A stretch of DNA of 64,000 bases, from positions 20,740,974 to 20,804,973 of the forward strand of contig CM060065.1 of the NCBI GenBank assembly GCA_030533445.1, read 5' to 3'. The DNA comes from Cyprinodon diabolis. Its lineage: Eukaryota > Chordata > Actinopteri > Cyprinodontiformes > Cyprinodontidae. Positions 19,203 through 31,248 of the stretch are shown in pieces. A program made the translations under genes and the position numbers. Numbering within the stretch: position 1 is the stretch's first letter; the number at the start of each line of letters is the position of its first letter. The notes under the pieces were generated by a model, which saw only the letters and a program-made list of their open reading frames with translations, did not search any database and was not told the DNA's origin.

Positions 19203-19268
19203 TTAACCCATACCTTTTAACTTAACCCATACCTTTTAACTGTGGTGCCTTTAAAAGGCACCACAGTT
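19203..19268. repeat. 19-bp tandem duplication joined to a 15-bp-arm palindrome
   Basis: TTAACCCATACCTTTTAAC is repeated twice in tandem (19203-19221, 19222-19240). A near-perfect palindrome follows with arms AACTGTGGTGCCTTT (19238-19252) and AAAGGCACCACAGTT (19254-19268), spacer one base. It lies about 430 bp past the atp5mc3 stop, on the nsun3 side. Confidence 0.9.
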
Positions 19269-19505
19269 TATTGTTCTTTTTGTTGAGAACACAAAAGACT
19301 TTTTTATAAAATTTTTGTAATAACATAATAAAACCACAATTTTTTTCTGTTCTTAAGTGGAAGTAAGACCATAAGTTTAGTAGACTTAAATAAAAATGAC
19401 AGTACTCCTAGGACCATGTCTCTATAACAAAAAAAACAACACAAAAGCAGATGAAGAATTAAGTGTTTTACTTCAGTTTTAGGCTGCATGTTCGTCAACA
19501 AACCC

Positions 19506-19511
19506 TTTAAT
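19506..19511 (-). terminator. Candidate poly(A) signal ATTAAA for atp5mc3
   Basis: ATTAAA on the minus strand about 180 bases past the atp5mc3 stop codon at 19693. This is a common variant of the cleavage signal. An AATAAA-type site also exists further on near 19267. Choice between them is inference. Confidence 0.4.
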
Positions 19512-19692
19512 TAAATACACAGTAGTTTAGACCCATCATGACAATGATTTGAGTTTAGCAGAGGTTCTCAACAGAGTAGCAATCTTGCAAGGAACACTGA
19601 TAAGATTTAAACAATATTGAAATCATCATTCTATTCCAACTGCTGACTCTTGAACTTTTTGATGCGTCCTGGTACAGTAAGGGCCAAGGTGT

Positions 19693-22496
<2,804 letters not shown>

Positions 22497-22870
22497 TATG
22501 ATGGGTCGACTGGGTCGGATCCGGTGGAGCAGCTAGCGGATATCTAACGTCTGAAAAAGAGATGTAACAAAACTCTTTAAAACTCAATAAGTAGGACAGA
22601 TTCACTTTGGTATATGAGAAGAGAAATTATTAAGCTTCAGCTGACATGAAAAAAAAAGGTCAAGCTAGGCTGTGTAAAAAACGCACAATGTTGCGGAAAG
22701 ATGTAATTTAGACATCAAGAAGAAGAAGCAGTGCCGCAAATGATCGAGCCACAAAACATCGAAAAATTAACTTATAAATGTATTTGAAATTCAATTCCTC
22801 TAAGAGGAGGTTAGCACTCACCGGTCTGTTGTAGAGGTCGAACAAACCAGAGGTAGACGCATGCGCAGTT
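22497..22870 (-). promoter_or_regulatory. atp5mc3 5'UTR exons and promoter region
   Basis: A non-coding first exon ends at 22822 (CCG then GTGAGT on the minus strand). It joins an acceptor at 22551-22552 (TTTTTCAG), so that 22497-22550 is the remaining 5'UTR before the ATG at 22496. First-exon sequence near 22830-22860 is pyrimidine-rich. The transcription start is placed near 22840-22870 by inference. Confidence 0.6.
22857..22868 (-). promoter_or_regulatory. NRF1-type site at atp5mc3 promoter
   Basis: The minus strand reads CTGCGCATGCGT, matching the palindromic NRF1 core TGCGCATGCG(C). It lies at or just upstream of the predicted first exon. NRF1 is a known regulator of nuclear genes for oxidative phosphorylation, so the site fits the gene's role. 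Confidence 0.65.
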
Positions 22871-24089
22871 TTTGATTTGTCTTATGAGTCTTTGGTAGAC
22901 AATGAGCAGGAAGAGCTCATGTCTGCTCCCAACTGGTAGGATGTTGAATAACGTTTCTGTTAAAATGCACTTTGTGTATGAAGTGTGTCTTTATTTTCAA
23001 GGTTGCTTCAATAAAAAAATATGTTTTCAAATAACAACAATTCACTTTAATGGAAAAAACGTTCAATCAAATAAAGAAAAGTATTTGAATAAAAAATTAT
23101 AGTTGAGACTATAATGTTCAAATACAGCAGTGTTCAAATACATTTGAACACTGCTTTTTAAATTCTAATGTGAAATATCAAACGATTAAAAATTAGCTTA
23201 GACAAATGTTTACAGATGGTTTACTTAAACAAAATAATTTCTCTTGTTGACTAATTGATTACTTTGATTATATTTACTGATTTATTACAACTGCTTAATT
23301 TTAAATCTTGGAATGCAATGTCAAGTATGTGCTGTTGTATAAAAAATGCGCAAAGAAGCATTTAGCCCTGCTACACCTAGTTTTAAATGAGAAAAATCCT
23401 ATAAAATTGGTTACGGATGTTTTTTATCAACCCTTTTTCATCCTGTTCTTGTGTATGGCATTTTTCTGCACAGTGTGTTTATGGACGTATAAAAAATATA
23501 AATGGGTTGTAGAGTTAGGATCCTGGCTTTTAGAATCTACTATGAAAATGTTCAGAAGATAACTAAGAGCAATGAAAAATTAACCAGACATGCAAAACTG
23601 AATGCCTACAACAGAATGATTATTTTAAACAGCTTTAAATTCTGGTTTTATTCATAAAACAAGACATTGCTGTGCTGAGCAACATTTCAGATTTTTGTTC
23701 TTTTGTTTTGTTTCTTTCAGGTCAAGGAGAGGAGAAACACAGGGAAATTATTTTATATTGTAAAACTTCTATCATAAATCACAATTCAAAAACATCTTTC
23801 TGCACTTTCTTTTATGATAACTTGATATTTTTGATAGTGAGATTTTAACACTGTTTTACAGACAGAAATACCTTAGTTGTGCAGCTTTAAGTAGCTTTAT
23901 TAAAGTAACAATATAATTTGTTTGTTATTCAAAGATTCTGGGAAGAATTTAGAGGAAATGTTTTTTTTCATATAACATATTGCTATCATGGTTTTCCATG
24001 CAGTTGTTAAATACTCCATTGTCTTCTTGTTTAGAGATCTTAACAATTATGTCCAATTTGAAGACTTTGACATGTTTATTGTTAACACC
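22871..24089. other. Gene-free AT-rich gap
   Basis: No exon or recognised repeat apart from a short perfect hairpin at 23126-23155. Confidence 0.5.
23126..23155. repeat. Perfect hairpin, 14-bp arms
   Basis: Arms AGCAGTGTTCAAAT (23126-23139) and ATTTGAACACTGCT (23142-23155) with a 2-base spacer. Partly duplicated text (TGTTCAAATACA) lies just before it. Confidence 0.9.
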
Positions 24090-24490
24090 AACACTTCTCT
24101 TTATAGATGTTGGAGCTTTGCCCGTTTTTCAGTGTTGTCCCGTTTCTCTGACTGTGACTAACTGTATGTGCTGTTTTTCCTTCTCTGACATGGGAGCTAG
24201 CTCAGAGCTCGTCTGCCTGGCTGTGTTTTTCCTGGACAGGGGTACCTGTAGAGCTGGTTAACAGTTACCTTTTTAATGCATCTTTTTGCATTTCTGCATC
24301 TGTCTCCTTGAACCCCAGTCAGCCTCGGCAAATGGCCGCTCCGACAGAGCCTGGTTCTGCTGGAGGTTTCTTCCTGTTAAAAGGGAGTTTTTCCTCCTAA
24401 ATGTTGTTACAAGCATGCTTGGTCTGAGGGATTGCTGAAAAGTCAATGAGTCGGTGCAATCAGCTGTTTCTAATAAAACAAAGCACAGAC
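24090..24490 (+). repeat. CR1/L2-type LINE 3' tail
   Basis: Carries the text CATGGGAGCTAGCTCAGAGC, GCCTGGCTGTGTTTTTCCTG and CTGGAGGTTTCTTCCTGTTA, then AAAGGGAGTTTTTCCTCC and GAGGGATTGCTG. The same tail occurs in reverse at 35940-36460, which ends in the typical 'ctatataaat..gaattga' terminus. No coding part here. Confidence 0.7.
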
Positions 24491-24499
24491 ACAAAAATA

Positions 24500-26870
24500 A
24501 GTAATAAATAAACTATTTATTTATTTAATCAGGAGAGAGCACATTAATGAACAATAAATGAGCCAGATTATAGCATACTTGCTAATTTACATCTGTCATC
24601 CTGAGGCAGGAAGACAAAATAACACAAGATCACATACTACAATATCAGTCAAAACACATAGACATACATTTAGACAATGACATTACAACAATAAAATTAG
24701 TGACTACATGACTGGGAACTTTTAAGAAACTGTTTAAGGTGCTTTTTAAATGTGCAATAAGTGGGACCGTCCCTGATGTTTGTTGGGAGGCTGTTCCAGA
24801 AGTGACCCCTCTGACTGATAGAACGGTTTGTCCAAAGGTTGTTCTTCTGTGGGGGATCTCTAGATCTCCTCTGGAAGAGGCTCTGGTGCAAATATGTCTG
24901 CCAGGTCTAATGTAGGTAGAAAGTGGAGGTGGGGCTAATCCATTCAGACCTTTGTATATTAAACAACTATTTTTAAAATGAATAACATTTTCAAAATTGA
25001 GCATATTATTTTTTTCCAAAATATTAAACTGATGGAATGACAGGGGCTTTTGATCAAAGATTTTTAAAGATTTTTTTGAACAATATTTCTATTGGTTTTA
25101 AAGTTGTGTCTCCAGTGAGTGAGTAGGTTGTGATGCAGTAGTCTATGTGTGAAAATATCATTGAGTGTAGGAACATTTTAGCAGTACTGATTGTTATCGA
25201 TGATCTGATTTGCTTAACGTTACGTATATTACATTTAATTGTGTTTGCAGTGATTTAGATGTGTTTTTTAAATGAAAGTGTTCAGTCCAGTGTGACCCCG
25301 AGGTACTTGAACTCTTCTACAAGCTCAAGTTCCACTCCCCCCAGGGACACATTGGACCGCTCAAGTTTTATGGGTTTTTTTGTGAACATCATAGAAACAG
25401 TTTTCTGTTTGTTCAGTAACAGACATGATTGAAGGAGCCAGGGCTGTATATTGTCCAGGGCTGATGTGAGGACAGATGATGCTTCCTGTGTGCTTTCAGC
25501 AGATGTAAAAATAACAGCATCATCAGCATACATTTGGAATAGGACATTTTGGCAAACATCTGGGAGGTCATTTATATATAGGGAGAACAATACTGGTCCC
25601 GAAATAGAACCTTGTGGGACCCCTGCTGGACATTCAAGGTAGGACGACATAGTGCCACCAACAATCACAGATTGTTTTCTGTCGGATAAGTAAGATTTAA
25701 ACCAAGCTATGGCATCATCTGCGAAGTGAGTCAGTTTGTACAGAAGTGCTTGATGGTCTACAGTATCAAACACCTTCTTGAAATCCAAAAAGACTGCACC
25801 AACACAGGTGGTTTTGCATGTGTATGTGGTATGCATCTTTGGCCTTTGAGGGCTTCAGTGAGTTAATAATGTTGGCCACTTCTAGCTAAGAAGTTTGCTC
25901 TAATTTGAAAATTGGCTGTACAGGATCTATGCATTAGCTATCCCAGAATGACTAAACATTTGGGTTATTTCATTGACAGAGTTAATGAAGAAATTCATTT
26001 GCTAATTCTTTTGGATTATTTAGCAGCTCATTATTAACTTTTATTTCCAATTTATCATTGTCTATTTTATTTTGTTTTCCAGTGAGTTTATATTAATATT
26101 TTGCCATATGATTTTGCCATTTCCATTTGCACTTTTAATGATGTCCAGAAAAAAATTGCATTGGCTTTACGAAGGGCGTGAGTTGTTTTCTTTCTCATGG
26201 AGGTAAATCTTTGCCTGTCAATGGTGTGACCAGATTTTAAAAACACTTTGAGTGAAATGTCTCTGTCTTTCATGAGTTTTTTACATTCATTACTCAGCCA
26301 GGGTAGATAGTTTCCCTTTTTTTACTCTTTCCTTTTTTGAGTTAAAAATCTGGGAGTTTGCTTCAATATTATTATTAGAACATAATGTAAAACAGTTTAT
26401 TTCATTTAACAGAATGTCAGGGTTTGGATGTACATGTTTTGGAATAAAATTATAATGATTATGAAATGTAGATGAAGTGAATCGTTTTTTACTTAATTTT
26501 TGGGAGAAAAGTACAACATTATGATCAGAAAGCCCTGTGATGAGGTTGTATGTTTTAATGATCCTCTCAGTATGGTTTGTAAATAGCAAATCTATTAGAG
26601 TTTTGTAGTGGTTTGTTATTCTGGTAGGATTTTTAATTATTTGTGTCAAATTAACATTGTCTTTTATTTCTTTAAGTGTTGTTTGTTCCTTCTTAACCAT
26701 CCAATTAATGTTAAAATCACCCATTGAAATAATTTCTTTAGTTTTGTCACAATGTTTGAGGAGAAGTTTACGTTGTTCATAAAAATCCTTTTTTGCATTT
26801 TTTCTGTATAGACATAGTTTTTGAGAGTGATATGTCAACACCTACACATTCTAAAGAAATTTCACTTGGC
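24500..26870 (-). mobile_element. CR1/L2-group LINE, internally deleted and decayed
   Basis: Minus-strand order: endonuclease part 26841-26290 with MGDFNINW, TLIDLLFTNH and GLSDHNVV (AP-endonuclease fold); linker 26273-26088; reverse transcriptase part 25836-25282 with FLDFKKVFDTVDHQ, CPAGVPQGSISGPVLF and the catalytic QMYADDAVIF; C-terminal part 25019-24645 with NGLAPPPLSTYI and GDLEIPHRRTTFGQ; then an AT-rich (TTTA)n tail near 24515. The RT N-terminal portion before FLDFKK is missing between 26088 and 25836, and frames shift several times, so it cannot move on its own. Clade call (jockey superfamily, CR1/L2/Rex1) is from motif style. Confidence 0.8.
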
Positions 26871-28018
26871 CATTCAATCATCATGCACTTCAGGGTATTT
26901 CGGACATATATTAAACTAAACTAACAGTTGAGCTGTTAAATGGAAGCATTGGTAGCGAGACAGGACAAAATAGGTCTTAAGAATTAGAGTGGGTAAGACT
27001 TAAAAAAAACATAAATAACAAGATGAAATAAAATGAATTTCTTTTATACATTATCTTTTTATTCATGTTGCTTTTGTATACAATTTTAATGATGAGTTTG
27101 TATAGGACAACATTGAATAATGTTGCAGTTGATTAGAAAGTAGAAATAAGAAATTCTAGGCTTTTTTTCTATCAAAATTTATTCTATTTTATTCTATTTA
27201 TTCTGAAATGATCAAGTGGACTGCAACATAGGCCGCCACAAGATGGCAGTAATATACTACATTATACATGTGGTGATTAAGATGACCCCCATGTTTCAGG
27301 TAGAATTGTGAATCTTCTGAATATGATCCCCATGTAGGTGTATCACCGTTTTACTCATCAGATCATGCAGCCTAAATATAAAGGCTTTTCACCACTGTCA
27401 CGGATGAGTAAAATGAAACCTTATTCCTATAAAGTCAGGAGAGAAATGTGAAAGTGAATACAACTGCAGATGTGACTGCAGCGTTTCTTTCATTTTTTTG
27501 GAACAGGTGCTGCATGGAGATGAATGACAATTGGTCTATACGTGTGGAGAATTTTATATGCACAGGATTTTCACTGTGCACCATTCATACCCAAAAATTT
27601 AAATTTATTATCACCTCCTTCTCATCAAACAATAATGCATGTTAAACCTCACAATATTTGAAAAGAAATAATCATGGCTCTCAACCAGGCTCTGAACTCC
27701 ACCCCTATACTCTGCATGAAAATTAAAATTCAAAATCAGTTTCGCATTTCGTTTACTTCTGGATGTACAGCTTGCATTTTGGGGATCTCAAAATCACACA
27801 CACAAATATGTGTTTTAATATTTTTATGCTTCCCGAATAAAGTGGGTTTCCCCTCTCCAAAAACCCTCTCTATAGCCGCCCCCTCCACTGTCAGCTCCAT
27901 TTGGTGCTGCGGAAGGGAGATTCCTCAGACCTTCCAGTCATACACCCCCTCCTGCGTGATGGTACCGTTACGCACCACCATAATAAACGGAGACGTGACT
28001 CTCCGGGGCGAATCCCTG
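26871..28018. other. Upstream region of rrad
   Basis: No gene seen. GC content rises after 27840 toward the rrad promoter. Confidence 0.5.
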
Positions 28019-28020
28019 CC

Positions 28021-28046
28021 GACGTCACTTTTGTGCGTGATAAAAA
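28021..28046 (+). promoter_or_regulatory. rrad core promoter: CRE-like site and TATA-like box
   Basis: GACGTCAC at 28021-28028 is a cyclic-AMP response element variant (core TGACGTCA, first base differs). ATAAAAA at 28040-28046 is a TATA-like box. With usual spacing the start would be near 28070, leading to a non-coding first exon ending at 28158 (AAAAGG then GTAAGT). Assignment is inference from motif and spacing. Confidence 0.5.
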
Positions 28047-28221
28047 GCCCGAGCAGCGCCTCTGATCAGACTAGAGCAAAAACGCCTTTTTGACTGCCAC
28101 TAATTCATAAAGCAAGGATTACAGGATCACTTTCGTTGGATTTATTTATCAGAAAAGGGTAAGTTTATATATGGTTATATAAAAAAATATAAACTTTATA
28201 TGCATCTCGGTTTAAAATGGC

Positions 28222-28312
<91 letters not shown>
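28222..28312. repeat. (TA)n microsatellite in rrad intron 1
   Basis: About 45 uninterrupted TA units, starting about 60 bp after the first splice donor and ending about 130 bp before the second exon. Confidence 0.95.
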
Positions 28313-28316
<4 letters not shown>

Positions 28317-28460
28317 TTACATACTTAAATGCCTAATTGGTGAAACTATGTTTTTTATAATGTTATATTTTAATAATGTTATTAATGTTATTTAACAAAA
28401 AACTGTTGGAACCATATTTACGCATGGCACATCTACCCACAGATCCCCTATATCCCCACA

Positions 28461-30009
28461 ATGACTTTGAACAAGAGTGACAAATTGCGGAACATGGACA
28501 AAAGGAGAGGAAGCGTTCCGTTCCCAATGAACCTCCCCAACCTGCACAGGAGAAGCATGCCGGTTGATGACCGGGACCTGCGCGCCACGACGCCTCAGAT
28601 GGGACAAACCGACGAGCTTTCCAACCTTCTGCGCTGTACGTCCTACTCCCCCAGCGAGGAGCACCGGGGCAGCTGCGCCTCGGACTCCTCCGACTCAGTG
28701 ATTTCCACCGGCAGTGAGACAGATTCCCAGGTGTACAAGGTGGTCCTCCTCGGGGAGCACGGGGTCGGAAAGTCCAGCCTGGCGCGCGTCTTTGGGGGGC
28801 TTGAGGACGCCGGTCACGACTGTGATGAAGCAGGTAAATTGAGATGATGAGGATGAGTCATCAGCCTGCCTTCATATACATACATTCACTCAAGATCCTC
28901 GTTGATACAGAGTAATATACCCTATATATGGTTGTTTTAATACGTTTAAAGTGATGAGAGCGACAGAAAATGCTGGAGAATAAAAACATAAATAAGTGTA
29001 ATGCATAAACCGTTTCAAATAGAAAATACTTTAAATACAAACATTTGTAATGAATGTCATCATTAAAAATCTTGATTGAAAAAAATAAATATAAAAATTC
29101 ACACCCACTTTAGAAAGATTATTGTTGTCACTTGGCAAATACTAGCCTAAAATAGTTAAAGAAAAAAAAGCTTAAAAAAAACAGCTCACAGATTTCTTTA
29201 GTTTCTCTGCTCTCATAATGTAACCCAATATTCCTTTTACCCCCAGGAAACACTTACGACAGATCTCTTATTGTTGATGACGAGGAGGCTTCAATTTTGC
29301 TCTATGACATCTGGGAGCAAGTGAGTAATGAATTATTAATGCATTGTTTCCCCCCCATTGATGGTCTATTTGTAAAGACTGAGTCTAATGTCATCTGTTT
29401 TCTCATCTAAAGGATAACAGTCAGTGGCTAAAAGAGCAGTGCATGAGGATGGGAGACGCTTACATCATTGTGTACTCAGTGACTGACAAGTCAAGCTTTG
29501 AGAAGGCCTCAGAGCTGCGTATCCAGCTGCGTCGAGCCAGGCAGTCAGAAAACATTCCCATAATCCTTGTTGGCAACAAAAGTGACCTGGTGCGATCCAG
29601 AGAGGTGTCAGTTGATGGTGAGTTAAGTGCAATTAATCAATAGGTTGAACATGAGGACCAGAGAAAAAAAAATGTGGTTTGGAACAGTACACCTCTAACT
29701 CCTTCTCTCTCCATGTTTTTTTGGATTATAGAAGGAAGAGCCTGCGCCGTGGTGTTTGATTGCAAGTTCATTGAGACATCCGCATCCCTCCACCACAACG
29801 TGCACGCCCTGTTTGAGGGCATCGTCAGACAGATCCGTTTGAGAAAAGACAGCAAGGAGGAAAACGAGCGACGCATGGCTAACTGCAGGCGCAGAGAAAG
29901 CATCAGCAAAAAGGCCAAACGCTTTTTGGGTCGCATGGTCGCACGCAAGAACAAGAAGATGGCCTTCAGGCAGAAGTCCAAGTCATGTCATGACCTTACA
30001 GTTCTCTGA
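28461..30009 (+). CDS. rrad: RRAD, RGK-family small GTPase
   Basis: Coding exons 28461-28833, 29247-29320, 29413-29617, 29732-30009; GT/AG sites and phases close to give 309 codons (human RRAD 308). A non-coding first exon (to 28158) joins the acceptor before 28443. Residues 28-40 read LHRRSMPVDDRDL, a RRAD signature. The GTPase core has P-loop GEHGVGKSS (98-106), the RGK-style YDIWEQ (144-149) in place of the usual DTAG, NKSD (204-207) and ETSA (232-235). The basic C-terminal part (RRESISKKAKRFLGR, 271-285) is the calmodulin/14-3-3 region. The end KSCHDLTVL is the RGK C-terminal motif; there is no prenylation box. RGK proteins bind calcium-channel beta subunits and lower channel activity. 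GEM was rejected: LHRRSMPVD and KKAKRFLGR match RRAD better. Confidence 0.95.
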
Positions 30010-30653
30010 GCGACACACAGGACAGAAAGACTTTTTTTATTTTCTCTTTTTTTCCTTTGGCCTCTGAAGACCAGATCCTGTGTGTGTTTTAACACCAATC
30101 CTAAAGGACTAATAGAGAATATATTTTTGTTTAGTAACGCACAAACCAAAAGTTAAACAGGATGTAATAAAAAAAAAGAATAGTATTGTAAAAGGATATG
30201 ATACTGGTAATAACGTTAAAAAATTTGCATACCTTTTACTTTACAGCCTGCCTTAAACATTTTGCCATCATATAAGGATTCTTTTGTCAAACAGATCTGA
30301 TATGTTGATTCAAAAAAAGGTGCAAAGGTTGTCTTTTATTTGGGTTGTTGTGTTTTGTTGTAGGAAGGGATTGATGTATATACTATAAAGGCATAGTGTA
30401 AAACATGACAAACATCTCATCATTATCAAGGTTATGTGAGGTTCTATTATTTACTTGAAAGACGGTGCGCAGGTTCGTGCCTTGCCCAAGTTACTGAAGA
30501 CTACTCAAAGCTTCGGCAAAATCTCTTTTATTCTGTGTTGTTCCATGAGATTGAATTCAGGTTGTGAATATATGGGTAAAGCAATAAGTTGGTTATGTGA
30601 GCCTTGACATTGTTTAAAAATTTCTCGTTTACAATGTGTTTCTTTTTTTTCTA

Positions 30654-30659
30654 AATAAA
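30654..30659 (+). terminator. rrad poly(A) signal AATAAA
   Basis: Canonical AATAAA about 645 bases after the rrad stop, the best placed signal before the cdh16 promoter region. Confidence 0.65.
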
Positions 30660-30858
30660 ATTTTGATTAAAAATGTGTTTTCTCCACTCATTATTACCAT
30701 GGTAACATAATACGCACCATCAGACCCAGAAGAAGTAGATGTTGTGTGGGTAAGTTATCTCCTCATGAATATTTATTTTATCCAATCAGTGGAATGGAAC
30801 CACTTTTTGCTTCAAAGGAAGGAAATTAGGTAGTTAAGTCTGTTTTTTTCCCCACAGT

Positions 30859-30871
30859 GTTAAACATTAAC
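30859..30871 (+). promoter_or_regulatory. HNF1 binding site upstream of cdh16
   Basis: GTTAAACATTAAC matches the palindromic HNF1 consensus GTTAATNATTAAC with a single mismatch. It is about 95 bp upstream of the predicted first splice donor (30966/30967). Mammalian Cdh16 (Ksp-cadherin) is known to be driven by HNF1-beta through a promoter-proximal site, so position and identity agree. Confidence 0.7.
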
Positions 30872-30899
30872 CCACCAAAAAGAGTACAAGTGTTCAAAT

Positions 30900-30966
30900 T
30901 TTCCACTCAATTCAAAGTTCTCTCACATCTCCTAGAGGAAGGTCGTGAGAGCATCATTCGCAGAAG
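30900..30966 (+). other. Candidate non-coding first exon of cdh16
   Basis: Ends CGCAGAAG then GTAAGATGG, a good splice donor; contains no ATG. The 5' limit is a guess from the HNF1 site position. It could equally belong to a different transcript form. Confidence 0.4.
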
Positions 30967-31203
30967 GTAAGATGGTCCTTAGAATGTTTGCATGTTACAT
31001 AAATATTTTGTAACAAGTATAACCTTTTTTTTTTTGCTTTATGTTATCATCTGTGATTTTTAGGTCTTTAAAAATCGATGTTAAATCCTTTACTGGCATT
31101 GCTTTAGTTTTTATTGTCATTACTGTTGACATACTTGTTACTATTCAAGTTGTACCTCAAACTAACTCATATCTTTGTTGGTCTCTGTAAACTGTGGTGG
31201 TTG

Positions 31204-31248
31204 ATGCTGTGTTGTTTTCTCTGGTGCATGGTTTTGAGAGAAATACCA
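31204..31248 (+). CDS. cdh16: cdh16 exon 2, tentative start and signal peptide
   Basis: ATG at 31204 ([15 protein letters not shown]) ends in frame at donor CCA then GTAAGTAAG and joins the next exon at phase 0. A second ATG at 31228 (MVLREIP) plus the next exon's [13 protein letters not shown] gives a more ordinary signal peptide. The upstream acceptor (31104 or 31147 region) is weak. Confidence 0.4.

Noticed and set aside
28392..28664. 90-codon frame antisense to rrad
   Set aside because: Fully overlaps the first coding exon of rrad on the other strand, without independent support.
28461..30009. Assignment of the GTPase as GEM
   Set aside because: N-terminal LHRRSMPVDDRDL, YDIWEQD and KKAKRFLGR agree with RRAD and not GEM; the neighbour cdh16 also fits RRAD.
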